38,864 bases of DNA from Lutibacter sp. (GCF_013139515.1 NZ_WTAR01000007.1:1-38864), one strand, 5' to 3'; shown: positions 1 to 8,246, counted from the stretch's first letter. Notes: a model not told the origin generated them from the letters alone. Numbers and translations: made by a program.

Positions 1-3
1 TTT

Positions 4-936
4 ATGAAAGGACCACTTTTTTACGCTAAAATTTTATTGTTTGGAGAATATGGAATCATAAAAGATTCTAAAGGCCTTGCAATACCTTACAATAGTTATC
101 AAGGTGCTTTAAAAAAATCGGCTGAAACTTCTTCTGAAGAAGAAATAAAATCTAACAAAAATTTAAATAAATTTTACAATTACCTTTCAAGCATAGATAA
201 TAAAGAACTAGGTAGTTTTAGATTGAATGAATTTAAAACCGATTTAGAGGAGGGTATGTATTTTGATTCAAGCATTCCTCAAGGGTATGGTGTTGGAAGT
301 TCTGGTGCGTTGGTGGCGTCAATTTATGATAAATATGCCAATGACAAAATTACGGTTTTAGAAAATTTAACGAGAGATAAATTATTAAAGTTAAAGAGTG
401 TATTTTCATTAATGGAATCTTTTTTTCACGGTAAAAGCTCTGGGTTAGATCCTTTAAACTCCTATTTAAGTATTCCAATTTTAATAAATTCAAAAGACAA
501 TTTAGAAGCAACAGGAATTCCATCTCAAAAAGAAGGAAAAGGAGCTGTGTTTTTGTTAGATTCAGAAATGATTGGTGAAACAGAACCAATGGTAAACATT
601 TTTATGAATAAAATGAAGAATGAAGGTTTTAGAAAAATGCTAAACGAAGATTTTGCAAAACATACTGATGCTTGTATTGATGACTTTTTGAAAGGAAATG
701 TGAAGTCGTTATTTGGAAATGTAAAGCAATTATCTAAAGTAGTTCTAGAAAATTTTAAACCAATGATTCCGCAACCTTTTCATAAAGTTTGGCAAAAAGG
801 AATAGAAACAAATGATTATTACTTGAAGTTATGCGGCTCAGGTGGTGGTGGTTATATTTTAGGTTTTACAGAAGATTTTGATAAAACTAAAACAATATTA
901 AAAGATTTTAAATTAGAATTAGTTTATAGATTTTAA
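4..936 (+). CDS. Mevalonate kinase (GHMP kinase family)
   Basis: Phosphorylates mevalonate with ATP in the mevalonate route to isopentenyl diphosphate. The 310-aa protein has the three GHMP-kinase signatures: an N-terminal AKILLFGEYGII segment, the ATP-binding glycine-rich loop GYGVGSSGALVA (about residues 94-105) and the late motif CGSGGGGYILGF (about residues 275-286). The GKSSGLDP segment carries the likely catalytic aspartate. The start is at the window edge, so its leader is not visible, but MKGPLFYAKILLFGEYG is a natural family N-terminus. A prenyltransferase gene follows 60 bp downstream on the same strand, fitting isoprenoid supply. Assignment as mevalonate rather than phosphomevalonate kinase rests on resemblance to the short flavobacterial form and is family-level knowledge. 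Confidence 0.85.
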   Translation: MKGPLFYAKILLFGEYGIIKDSKGLAIPYNSYQGALKKSAETSSEEEIKSNKNLNKFYNYLSSIDNKELGSFRLNEFKTDLEEGMYFDSSIPQGYGVGSSGALVASIYDKYANDKITVLENLTRDKLLKLKSVFSLMESFFHGKSSGLDPLNSYLSIPILINSKDNLEATGIPSQKEGKGAVFLLDSEMIGETEPMVNIFMNKMKNEGFRKMLNEDFAKHTDACIDDFLKGNVKSLFGNVKQLSKVVLENFKPMIPQPFHKVWQKGIETNDYYLKLCGSGGGGYILGFTEDFDKTKTILKDFKLELVYRF

Positions 937-996
937 TAGTAGAATTATAGCAACTTACTAGGTTGTGCTGAAGTTGTTTAAATAGTATTCTTACCA

Positions 997-1932
997 ATGG
1001 ATTTACTTAAAATTTCTAAAAAAAACACCAAAAAGCAAACTCCGTTTTATATAAAATTGTTGAGCTTGTTTTTCGTTGTAAGAGGTTATAATATTTTTTT
1101 AATTGTAATTGCTCAATACTTAGCATCTATTTTTATTTTTTCTCCTGAAAAGTCGTTGCGATATGTATTGTTAGACTTAAATTTATATTTTATTGTACTT
1201 TCAACAATTTGTGTGATAGCATCAGGGTATATAATTAATAATTTTTACGATTCAGAAACTGATAAAATTAATAAACCCGTTAAATCAAAAATTGATGCTA
1301 TTGTAAGTCAGAAAATTAAACTTAGGTTTTATTTTTTATTAAATTTTGTAGCAGTAGTTATTGCTTTTCTGGTTTCTTGGAGAGCCGCTTTATTTTTTGC
1401 TGTTTATATTTTCTTAATTTGGTTTTATTCGCATAAGCTAAAAAAATATCCTTTAACAGGGTTATTTTCAGCAGCAAGTTTGGCCATTTTACCTTTTTTT
1501 GCAGTTTTTGTCTATTATAAAAACTTTTCTGAAATAATCTTCACACACGCAGCCTTTTTATTTTTCATACTCTTAATAAGAGAGTTGATAAAAGATTTAG
1601 AAAGAATTAAGGGTGATTTTATTCAAAATTATCAAACCATTGCAGTTAAATATGGAGAGTATTTCACAAAAATGTTAATTACACTTTTAACACTTTTAAC
1701 ACTAAACCCAATTTACTTTTTGTTAAAGTATCCTGAGATTGGAGGGATGAAATATTTTTTCTATACAAGTGTGCTAGTCTTAATTGGTTTTGTTATTACA
1801 CTGTGGTTTAGTAAGAGTAAGCGAAATTATGTGTTTTTACATTTAATTTTAAAATTATTAATTACTCTAGGTGTATTTAGTTTAGCTTTAATTGATTACA
1901 ATGTAATTATTAATAAAATATTACTGAATTAA
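997..1932 (+). CDS. UbiA-family prenyltransferase, geranylgeranylglycerol-phosphate geranylgeranyltransferase-like
   Basis: Integral membrane prenyltransferase of 311 aa. Both Asp-rich, Mg-binding UbiA motifs are visible: NNFYDSETDKINKP (about residue 82 on; NxxxDxxxD) and KDLERIKGDF (about residue 200 on; DxxxxxxxD). Eight or so hydrophobic helices fill the rest. Within UbiA this type is close to enzymes that add a second prenyl chain to prenylglycerol phosphate, the archaeal-type ether-lipid step, and homologues in Flavobacteriia are commonly named that way. Its place directly after mevalonate kinase supports an isoprenoid substrate. It could instead act on another prenyl acceptor such as a quinone head group, since no heme or quinone gene lies nearby; the exact substrate is inference. 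Confidence 0.75.
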   Translation: MDLLKISKKNTKKQTPFYIKLLSLFFVVRGYNIFLIVIAQYLASIFIFSPEKSLRYVLLDLNLYFIVLSTICVIASGYIINNFYDSETDKINKPVKSKIDAIVSQKIKLRFYFLLNFVAVVIAFLVSWRAALFFAVYIFLIWFYSHKLKKYPLTGLFSAASLAILPFFAVFVYYKNFSEIIFTHAAFLFFILLIRELIKDLERIKGDFIQNYQTIAVKYGEYFTKMLITLLTLLTLNPIYFLLKYPEIGGMKYFFYTSVLVLIGFVITLWFSKSKRNYVFLHLILKLLITLGVFSLALIDYNVIINKILLN

Positions 1933-1942
1933 AGCAATCATG

Positions 1943-1974
1943 TTGGTAATTATCAGTAGAATAAATTACTTTTG
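1943..1974 (+). promoter_or_regulatory. Promoter of the pseudouridine synthase gene
   Basis: TTG at 1943-1945, 21 bp spacer, TACTTTTG at 1967-1974. This fits the Bacteroidota consensus TTG-N17-23-TAnnTTTG. The predicted transcription start near 1980 leaves a leader of about 10 nt before the ATG at 1991. Confidence 0.65.
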
Positions 1975-1990
1975 CAAAAAAATATAAATA

Positions 1991-2893
1991 ATGAACTCAA
2001 ATAAAAACTCGTCGAGAGGACGACACCAAGGTAAAAAGAATACTCAAAATTCTTCAGAGAAAAAATACGATAGTAAAAAGAGATTTTCAAAATCTTTTAA
2101 AGATAAGCCTACTTTTACAAAAGATAGAAATTCAGTAAAAACTGAAAAACCAACTTCCAAACAAATTAAAAAAGTAGATGAAAATGAAGGAATTCGTTTA
2201 AATAAATATATTTCTAATTCAGGAATTTGTTCTCGTAGAGAAGCTGATGTTTTTATTAAAGCAGGAAGTGCTTCAGTTAATGGGAAATTGGTGAATGAAA
2301 TGGGATATAAAGTGATGCCAGGTGATGTGGTTAAATTTGACGGTTCAACAATAACTCCAGAAAAGAAAAGGTATGTTTTATTGAATAAGCCTAAGAATTT
2401 TATAACAACAATGGATGATGATAGAGGCCGTAAAACTGTTATGGAATTGGTAGCAAATGCTTCAAAAGAACGTATATATCCAGTTGGAAGATTAGATAGA
2501 AACACAACAGGTTTATTACTTTTCACAAATGATGGCGAACTAGCAAAAAAATTAACACATCCAAAACATAATATTCAAAAATTGTATCAGGCTACATTAG
2601 ATAAAAAACTATCAATGAGTGATATGCAAAAAATAGCGGATGGTTTTATTTTAGACGAGAAAAGAGTGTTGGTTGATGAGATTTCTTACATAATGAATCA
2701 GCCAAAAAGTGAAGTAGGAGTTAAAATACATTCAGGTAGAAATAGAATTGTACGTAGAATTTTTGAACACTTTAATTATAGTGTTGTTAAATTAGATCGT
2801 GTAATTTTTGCAGGATTAACAAAGAAAGATTTGCCTCGTGGACATTGGCGTTATTTAACGGAATTAGAGGTAAGTACCTTAATGATGCTTTAA
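1991..2893 (+). CDS. RluB/RsuA-family rRNA pseudouridine synthase with basic N-terminal tail
   Basis: Converts a uridine in ribosomal RNA to pseudouridine. Residues 1-65 form a Lys/Ser/Asn-rich, probably disordered tail. Residues about 67-115 are an S4 RNA-binding domain (IRLNKYISNSGICSRREAD). The catalytic domain follows, with the aspartate D169 in GRLDRNTTGLLLF and the later HSGRNRIVRRIFEHF segment typical of RluB/RluE/RluF enzymes. The basic tail is longer than in E. coli RluB but common in Bacteroidota homologues. The gene has its own promoter and a terminator at 2919-2944, so it is probably monocistronic. RluB-like activity on 23S helix 89 is the likeliest role, but the exact uridine cannot be read from sequence. 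Confidence 0.87.
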   Translation: MNSNKNSSRGRHQGKKNTQNSSEKKYDSKKRFSKSFKDKPTFTKDRNSVKTEKPTSKQIKKVDENEGIRLNKYISNSGICSRREADVFIKAGSASVNGKLVNEMGYKVMPGDVVKFDGSTITPEKKRYVLLNKPKNFITTMDDDRGRKTVMELVANASKERIYPVGRLDRNTTGLLLFTNDGELAKKLTHPKHNIQKLYQATLDKKLSMSDMQKIADGFILDEKRVLVDEISYIMNQPKSEVGVKIHSGRNRIVRRIFEHFNYSVVKLDRVIFAGLTKKDLPRGHWRYLTELEVSTLMML

Positions 2894-2918
2894 TATTTCG
2901 CACAAATATTTATAAAAA

Positions 2919-2944
2919 AAGTCAAGAGAAATCTTGGCTTTTTT
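2919..2944 (+). terminator. Rho-independent terminator after the pseudouridine synthase gene
   Basis: A 9-bp stem, AAGTCAAGA with TCTTGGCTT (one G-U pair), closed by a GAAA tetraloop and followed by a T run. Confidence 0.8.
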
Positions 2945-3002
2945 GTTTTAAAAATTAAATGATTGTTATTGTTAATTTTAGTTATTGATTAAAATATTTT
3001 TT

Positions 3003-3010
3003 TATATTTG
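3003..3010 (+). promoter_or_regulatory. Candidate -7 element for the 97-aa protein gene
   Basis: TATATTTG matches the Bacteroidota -7 consensus TAnnTTTG. The nearest upstream TTG (2985-2987) is only 15 bp away, shorter than usual, so only the -7 part is well supported. It would give a leader of about 60 nt. Confidence 0.35.
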
Positions 3011-3075
3011 AAAAATTACTTTGTGAAAAGAAAGAGTAATTGCAATTTTTAATTTAGAATATTAACTAATTTGTA

Positions 3076-3369
3076 ATGAAGCGCATAATTGTAGATTATA
3101 AAAAACTAACACCAGAAATTCTTAATTTGTTAGTGAAAAAATTCCCTGATGGATATGGAATTAGAGACATTGTGAAATTTACAAACCATAAGGGGAAGTA
3201 TGTTGAAGCTATTGAAGTTGCAACTAAAAACACCATGTATTTAGTGAAAATTAGTAATGAATTAGTAGATAGTATGGAAAGTCATGAAGAAGAAGATGTA
3301 ATACCAAATGAAATTATTGACAATATAGAAGATGTTGATGTAAAAGATATAAATCTAGACGATGACTAG
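3076..3369 (+). CDS. Small conserved acidic protein of unknown function
   Basis: I do not recognise a characterised family. The 97-aa product starts MKRIIVDYKKLTPEILN, has a compact alpha/beta-looking first 70 residues, and ends in a strongly acidic tail (EEEDVIPNEIIDNIEDVDVK, then Asp-rich to the end). There is no signal peptide or membrane segment, so it should be cytoplasmic. Similar short proteins with acidic tails are widespread as hypothetical proteins in Flavobacteriia. The gene stands alone between a terminator upstream and about 250 bp of non-coding DNA downstream, with a TATATTTG promoter element 65 bp before the start. Codon use is like that of the neighbours, so the frame is probably real; function is unknown. 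Confidence 0.7.
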   Translation: MKRIIVDYKKLTPEILNLLVKKFPDGYGIRDIVKFTNHKGKYVEAIEVATKNTMYLVKISNELVDSMESHEEEDVIPNEIIDNIEDVDVKDINLDDD

Positions 3370-3399
3370 TTGATTATAGGTGAATTAAAATATAAAACC

Positions 3400-3421
3400 G
3401 AACAATTTGTTCTATTTTTTT
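3400..3421 (+). terminator. Weak terminator-like hairpin after the 97-aa protein gene
   Basis: GAACA-ATT-TGTTC followed by a T-rich run. The stem is only 5 bp, so termination is uncertain. A similar GAACAA/TTGTTC hairpin lies after the histidine kinase gene. Confidence 0.35.
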
Positions 3422-3625
3422 GCTAATTACAAAACTTAATTTTTATGTAAATCATTTAATTTAGTGCTTAGATAGAGAAATTGATTTTGACTTGTATAGA
3501 TTCTATTTTATTTAAGGACTGTTAAACTTTTTTGATTAAATTTAGTTGATAAATGGGTTGTTAATAGAGTATTTATGTATTGAAATTTACACAAGCTGAT
3601 AATTATCAATAGGTTAGTAATAGAT

Positions 3626-5932
3626 ATGTTGTGGGTTTACCTATTATTATTATTATTATTATTTATGGAAGTATTTTTTAAATATGCTACACCCGTAATT
3701 TATTGGATTTTAATAGTTTTTTGGATAATTATTTTTGTATTTTATTTTAAAAAAATAAAATCTTTAGAGCCCCATAGCAGCTTGTTAAAACTGTTATTAA
3801 TTATTTTAGCAATTGATGCTTTTCGTACATTTTTTGAAAGTTTATATTTTGGTGCTTGGTATACTTCATATTCTGGGCTAATACCAATAGGTGTTTTTAA
3901 TTTTTTAGCAAAACAGGAAGTTGTTTTCATTCCTAAATTTTTTAATTTAGTAGCAGCAATTTTAGTGTTAACATTAATTATTAAAAAATGGATTTCATCA
4001 GAAATATCAGAAAAAACGATAATAAATGAGCTTGTAACTAAGCAGATTAAAGAAATTAAAAAATTATCAATTGCAGTTGAGCAGAGTGCAAATTCTATTG
4101 TAATTACAGACTTAGAAGGTAATATAGAGTATACTAATCAAAAATTTACTGATATTTCAGGTTATACTGCTGAAGATGTACTAGGTAAGAACCCTAGAGT
4201 TTTAAATTCAGGAGAGCAGTCTAAATCCTATTACGGTAAAATGTGGAAAGCTATTTTATCAGGTGAAAAGTGGAGCGGAGAATTTAAGAATAAATCTAAA
4301 TCAGGAAGATTGTATTGGGAACAAGTTACTATTTCACCAATAAAGAATGATTTAGGAAAAATAATAAATTTTCTAGCAATTAAAGAGGATATTTCAAGGC
4401 GTAAAGAAAGTGATTTAAAATTGTTAGAACAAAAATCACTTTTTGAAACTATGTTTAATTCAATTACAGATGCTATAATTATAACTAACACAAAACGTGA
4501 GATTGTTTTAGCAAATAAAGGAATGGAAAATACTTTTGGATATTCCCTAAATGAATTATTAGAAAAGTCAACAAAAATTCTTTATGTTGATGATGAAAAC
4601 TTTAAGAATACAGGTAAAAAAGTTTTTGATGAGTCTGTTGGTGTTGTGGATAATAATTTATACTTAAATACCTATAAAAAGAAGAATGGTGAAGTATTTA
4701 ATGGAGAAACTTTTGGAGTAAAGTTATTTGATACTCATAAACAATGGATTGGTAATCTTGGAGTTATGAGAAATGTTGATGAGCGAATTAATTTTATAAA
4801 CGAAATTAAGTTAGCAAAACAAAAAGCAGAAGAGAGCGACCAATTAAAAACAGAATTTTTAAACAACATGTCGCATGAAATTAGAACTCCAATGAATGGT
4901 GTTTTAGGTTTTTCAGAGATGTTAAGTAACCCTAATTTAAGTGATGAAAAACGTCAAAATTTTGTAAATATAATTCAGAATAGTGGTAGGCAATTATTGC
5001 AAATTATTGATGATATACTTGAAATATCAAGGTTGGAGACAAAACAAATTAAAGTTAGGGAAGAGGAAATTTGCTTGAATAACTTTTTATTTCAGTTATT
5101 TTCAATTTTCGACATAAAAGCTAAAGAGCAAGAAATGCCATTATATTTAAAAACAGGGCTGTCAGATAAAGAGAGTACAGTGTTAATAGATGGTGTAAAA
5201 TTGAACAAAGTCTTAAGTAATTTGTTAGGGAATGCATTAAAATTTACAAATAAAGGATTTATTGAAATAGGATATACATTAAATAATAATGAAATAGAAT
5301 TTTATGTAAAAGATACAGGAGTTGGAATAGCCCCTGAAAAACATAAAGTAATTTTTGAACGTTTTTCACAGGCAGATAAAGAATTGACAGAAAAAGTTGG
5401 AGGATTAGGACTTGGTTTATCAATAGCAAAAGAAAATGCACAACTATTAGGAGGTGAAATTCAAGTTGAATCTATGAAGGGTAAAGGAGCTACTTTCTCT
5501 TTAACCATACCTTATAAACCTTTATCTCCATCTGTCGAAATAGATAATAACTGTGCTAAAAAAACGATATTAATTGCAGAGGATGAAGAGGTGAATTATA
5601 TTTATTTAGAAACACTAATAAATGATTTACTTAAGTTAGATGTAAAAATAGTTCATGCCAAGAATGGGCAAGAAGCTGTTGAAATAATCAAAAATAATGA
5701 AACCATTGATTTTATATTAATGGATTTAAAAATGCCAATAATGTCTGGTTTTGATGCTGCAAAGATGATAAAAGAAATCAACCCAAATATTACGATAGTT
5801 GCTCAAACTGCTTATTCAACAACCGAAGAAAAAGAGAAAGCTTTAGCAATGGGATGTGATGATTTTATATCAAAGCCAATAAATAGAGAGGGTTTAAAAT
5901 TAGTTACTGATAAGTATTTGGTTTTACAATAG
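3626..5932 (+). CDS. Membrane PAS-domain hybrid histidine kinase with C-terminal receiver
   Basis: Sensor kinase of 768 aa. Order: hydrophobic N-terminus with about four membrane helices (residues 1-125), a short coiled linker, a first PAS domain with PAC (about 135-255; NPRVLNSGEQ, then a WSGEFKNKSKSGRLYWEQ segment), a second PAS (about 265-390), HisKA with the phospho-acceptor H417 in NNMSHEIRTPMNG, HATPase with N box (NLLGNALKFTNKG) and G1/G2 boxes (DTGVGIAP, GGLGLGLSIAKENA), and a receiver with acceptor D700 in FILMDLKMPIMSG and the late Lys in ISKPI. The receiver is the terminal domain and no output domain or partner gene adjoins, so it probably passes phosphate to an unlinked protein. 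The N-terminus has seven Leu codons from a TTA repeat. The first PAS resembles PAS/PAC sensors of light, redox or small molecules; its ligand is unknown. Confidence 0.9.
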   Translation: MLWVYLLLLLLLFMEVFFKYATPVIYWILIVFWIIIFVFYFKKIKSLEPHSSLLKLLLIILAIDAFRTFFESLYFGAWYTSYSGLIPIGVFNFLAKQEVVFIPKFFNLVAAILVLTLIIKKWISSEISEKTIINELVTKQIKEIKKLSIAVEQSANSIVITDLEGNIEYTNQKFTDISGYTAEDVLGKNPRVLNSGEQSKSYYGKMWKAILSGEKWSGEFKNKSKSGRLYWEQVTISPIKNDLGKIINFLAIKEDISRRKESDLKLLEQKSLFETMFNSITDAIIITNTKREIVLANKGMENTFGYSLNELLEKSTKILYVDDENFKNTGKKVFDESVGVVDNNLYLNTYKKKNGEVFNGETFGVKLFDTHKQWIGNLGVMRNVDERINFINEIKLAKQKAEESDQLKTEFLNNMSHEIRTPMNGVLGFSEMLSNPNLSDEKRQNFVNIIQNSGRQLLQIIDDILEISRLETKQIKVREEEICLNNFLFQLFSIFDIKAKEQEMPLYLKTGLSDKESTVLIDGVKLNKVLSNLLGNALKFTNKGFIEIGYTLNNNEIEFYVKDTGVGIAPEKHKVIFERFSQADKELTEKVGGLGLGLSIAKENAQLLGGEIQVESMKGKGATFSLTIPYKPLSPSVEIDNNCAKKTILIAEDEEVNYIYLETLINDLLKLDVKIVHAKNGQEAVEIIKNNETIDFILMDLKMPIMSGFDAAKMIKEINPNITIVAQTAYSTTEEKEKALAMGCDDFISKPINREGLKLVTDKYLVLQ

Positions 5933-5961
5933 GATTTTTATTATCCCAAATTTTGAAAAAT

Positions 5962-5983
5962 GAACAAGATATTTGTTCTTTTT
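5962..5983 (+). terminator. Terminator after the hybrid histidine kinase gene
   Basis: GAACAA (5962-5967) pairs with TTGTTC (5973-5978) around a GATAT loop, followed by five T. It is a short stem, but placed correctly about 30 bp after the stop codon. Confidence 0.5.
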
Positions 5984-5998
5984 CTAATTTTCTGAAAC

Positions 5999-6038
5999 AA
6001 AAAATCCGCAACTACTTATAAATAAGCGTGTTACGGAT
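5999..6038 (-). terminator. Terminator of the tRNA-Phe transcription unit
   Basis: On the minus strand ATCCGTAAC (6038-6030) pairs with GTTGCGGAT (6012-6004) over 9 bp with one wobble. An inner CTTA/TAAG helix caps it and a six-U run (6004-5999) follows. It lies 9 nt past the tRNA 3' end. Confidence 0.7.
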
Positions 6039-6046
6039 AATTTTTG

Positions 6047-6119
6047 TGGTACCTCCAGGAATCGAACCAGGGACACAAGGATTTTCAGTCCTTTGCTCTA
6101 CCAACTGAGCTAAGGTACC
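6047..6119 (-). tRNA. tRNA-Phe (anticodon GAA)
   Basis: Reading the minus strand gives a 73-nt cloverleaf: acceptor GGTACCT/AGGTACC, D stem GCTC/GAGC with loop AGTTGGTA, anticodon stem AAGGA/TCCTT with loop CTGAAAA (anticodon GAA), variable loop GTGTC, T loop TTCGATT and discriminator A73. The 3' CCA is not encoded; CAA follows the discriminator. The T stem is CCTGG on both sides, leaving a U-U mismatch at 51-63, where E. coli tRNA-Phe has U-G. All other helices pair fully. It sits alone between convergent and divergent protein genes with its own promoter and terminator. Confidence 0.96.
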
Positions 6120-6135
6120 ATTGCCTTAGCGGATG

Positions 6136-6166
6136 CAAATATAAATGTATTTTTTATACCTGACAA
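6136..6166 (-). promoter_or_regulatory. Promoter of tRNA-Phe
   Basis: On the minus strand, TTG (6166-6164), a 20-bp spacer and TATATTTG (6143-6136) match the Bacteroidota promoter consensus. The predicted start near 6130 precedes the mature tRNA 5' end by about 10 nt. Confidence 0.75.
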
Positions 6167-6189
6167 AACAATTTTTAAAAAATGTGTTG

Positions 6190-6197
6190 TATTTTTG
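6190..6197 (+). promoter_or_regulatory. Candidate -7 element for the coaX operon
   Basis: TATTTTTG fits TAnnTTTG and lies 19 bp before the coaX ATG. No TTG stands at the proper distance upstream, so it is a partial match. Confidence 0.4.
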
Positions 6198-6216
6198 AAC
6201 TCTTTAATAAATATAG

Positions 6217-6939
6217 ATGAACTTAATAATAGACGTTGGTAACACTAGAATTAAATTAGCAGTTTTTAAAAACAGTGAAATAATTCATAATGAAAGTATT
6301 ACCTCAGATATTTTTGAAATAAAAGTAATTGAGTTAATAAAAAAATATGGATGTGATAAAGCAATAATTTCTTCTGTAGGCACAGTAAAAAAATCTCAAA
6401 TCGCTAAAATTTCATCAAAAATCAGACTAATTGAGTTAAATTCTAATACTAAAGTGCCTTTTAAAAACAAGTATGCTACTCCAAAAACGTTAGGAGTTGA
6501 TAGGTTAGCACTAATTACAGCTTCAGTTTCAAAATTCCCCCAAAAAAATATACTAATTATAGATGCTGGAACATGTATAACTTACGACTTTGTAAGCTTA
6601 GAAAATTGTTATTTTGGTGGTGCAATTTCTCCAGGTATTAATATGCGTTACAAATCATTAAATGCCTTTACAAAAAACTTACCGCTTTTAGAGCTGAGCA
6701 ACGTTCACCAACTTGTAGGTGGCTCTACTGAATTTTGTATGCATTCAGGTGTGATTAATGGTGTTATAAATGAAATTGATAGCTTTATAAATCAATATAG
6801 AGAAAAAAATTGCGATTTAACAGTAGTTTTAACAGGAGGAGATACAAATTTCTTGGCAAATAGATTAAAAAATAGCATATTTGCCAATCCTAATTTTTTA
6901 TTAGAAGGATTAAATACAATTTTGACACATAATTTGTAA
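6217..6939 (+). CDS. coaX: Type III pantothenate kinase
   Basis: Catalyses the first step of coenzyme A synthesis, phosphorylation of pantothenate, in the cytoplasm. The 240-aa protein shows the ASKHA-fold signatures of CoaX: IIDVGNTRIK at the N-terminus (phosphate 1 loop), GVDRLALI with the catalytic aspartate D95, IIDAGTCITYD (phosphate 2, about residues 114-124), GGAISPGINMR and the late VLTGGDTNFLANR segment. Length is slightly under the usual 250-260 aa. It needs a monovalent cation and is feedback-insensitive in characterised members (family knowledge). It heads a plus-strand run with 3-bp spacing to the next gene, so expression is probably coupled to envelope genes downstream. Confidence 0.95.
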   Translation: MNLIIDVGNTRIKLAVFKNSEIIHNESITSDIFEIKVIELIKKYGCDKAIISSVGTVKKSQIAKISSKIRLIELNSNTKVPFKNKYATPKTLGVDRLALITASVSKFPQKNILIIDAGTCITYDFVSLENCYFGGAISPGINMRYKSLNAFTKNLPLLELSNVHQLVGGSTEFCMHSGVINGVINEIDSFINQYREKNCDLTVVLTGGDTNFLANRLKNSIFANPNFLLEGLNTILTHNL

Positions 6940-6942
6940 TAA

Positions 6943-8229
6943 ATGATAAAAAAAATAATTGTAGTACTAATAACACTATTTATTTCAGTTTCAAGTTTTG
7001 CTCAAAAAAACAATACTTCAGCGTATTCTTTTTTTGGTATTGGAGATAAAAACAGTATGAATACTGTTGAACAACTAAGTATGGGTGGAATAGGTGTTGC
7101 ACTTAATGATGTATATCATCTGAATTTTTCTAATCCAGCATCAGTTGCATCATTATCGTTTACAACCTATACACTAGCCATTGAAAACAAAAACATTACT
7201 GCACAAGATGCAAACAGTAAACAAAGCGCAGCTTCAACATATCTTTCTTATTTAGCTTTTGGTGTTCCAATTGGAGAAAAAGGAGGCTTTACTTTTGGAT
7301 TGTTACCAAACTCCTCAGTGGGTTATTCGCTTGTAACAAATGAATTGGATGGTGATGATGTAATAACTGAAGCGACACTTTATAGTGGAGAAGGAGGAAC
7401 AAATAAAGTTTTTATGAACTTTGGTTACAAACCATTTAAAGGTTTTAGTGTAGGTTTACAAACAAATTATATTTTTGGTAAAATTGAAAATAGTATCATT
7501 AACCAAATAGCAGATAATCCATTAGCAACTAAATATGAAACAGTTTCTAATGTTAAAGGATATTCTGCCAATATAGGATTTCTATACAAAACAAGTTTAA
7601 ATTCTAAAGTAGATTTAAATTTAGGAGCTAGTTTTGATTTAAGTAATACAATTGATGCAGATGGGAATGAGTATTTATACGCTGTAGATATTAATACCTT
7701 TGAATCGCCAAAAGACACCATTTTAAATGGGAACAGTGTTGGAAAAATTAAATCACCTTTAAAAACAAGTTTAGGTGTTGGTGTTGGAAAAGATAATAAA
7801 TGGTTCGCAGGAGTTGATTATAGTTTTCAAAAAGCATTAGAATTAAGTGGAAATACGTTTAGTAGCTATTCTAAAATAGCATATGATGATTACAGTAAAA
7901 TTGCAATAGGAGGATTTTATACTCCTAAATTTAATTCTATATCAAGTTACTGGGAAAGAGTTACTTATAGAGCTGGTTTAAAATTTGAAAAGACTGGGTT
8001 ATTAGTTGATGCTCTAGGAAGCGAGGCTGATTTTACTGCAATTGATGATTTTGGCATATCTTTTGGAGTAGGATTACCATTAAGTCAACAATTATCAAAT
8101 ATTAATTTTGGATTTGAATTTGGTAAAAGGGGAAGTACAAGTAAAGGTTTAGTACAAGAAGATTATTTTAACTTTAGATTAAGCCTATCATTAAATGATA
8201 AATGGTTCAAAAAATTAGAAATATTTTAA
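6943..8229 (+). CDS. Outer-membrane beta-barrel protein (FadL/OmpP1-like)
   Basis: Secreted 428-aa protein. A signal peptide is clear (MIKKIIVVLITLFISVSSFA, cleavage before Gln21). The first mature region has SMGGIGVALNDVYHLNFSNP followed by Ala-Ser, a motif layout also seen in FadL/OmpP1-type barrels (early Gly-rich strand, then NPAS). Alternating amphipathic strands and Gly/Tyr/Phe content continue to the C-terminus, which ends with LSLSLNDKWFKKLEIF. Its substrate is unknown. It is 3 bp behind coaX and 17 bp ahead of a TPR protein gene, in the same operon as lptC, so a role in envelope biogenesis or transport is plausible by context only. Confidence 0.78.
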   Translation: MIKKIIVVLITLFISVSSFAQKNNTSAYSFFGIGDKNSMNTVEQLSMGGIGVALNDVYHLNFSNPASVASLSFTTYTLAIENKNITAQDANSKQSAASTYLSYLAFGVPIGEKGGFTFGLLPNSSVGYSLVTNELDGDDVITEATLYSGEGGTNKVFMNFGYKPFKGFSVGLQTNYIFGKIENSIINQIADNPLATKYETVSNVKGYSANIGFLYKTSLNSKVDLNLGASFDLSNTIDADGNEYLYAVDINTFESPKDTILNGNSVGKIKSPLKTSLGVGVGKDNKWFAGVDYSFQKALELSGNTFSSYSKIAYDDYSKIAIGGFYTPKFNSISSYWERVTYRAGLKFEKTGLLVDALGSEADFTAIDDFGISFGVGLPLSQQLSNINFGFEFGKRGSTSKGLVQEDYFNFRLSLSLNDKWFKKLEIF

Positions 8230-8246
8230 ATTAAAAGAATACGACG

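Noticed and set aside
2044-2526. A 160-codon open frame on the minus strand
   Set aside because: It lies wholly opposite the pseudouridine synthase gene, whose motifs are unambiguous, and its product has no recognisable domain.
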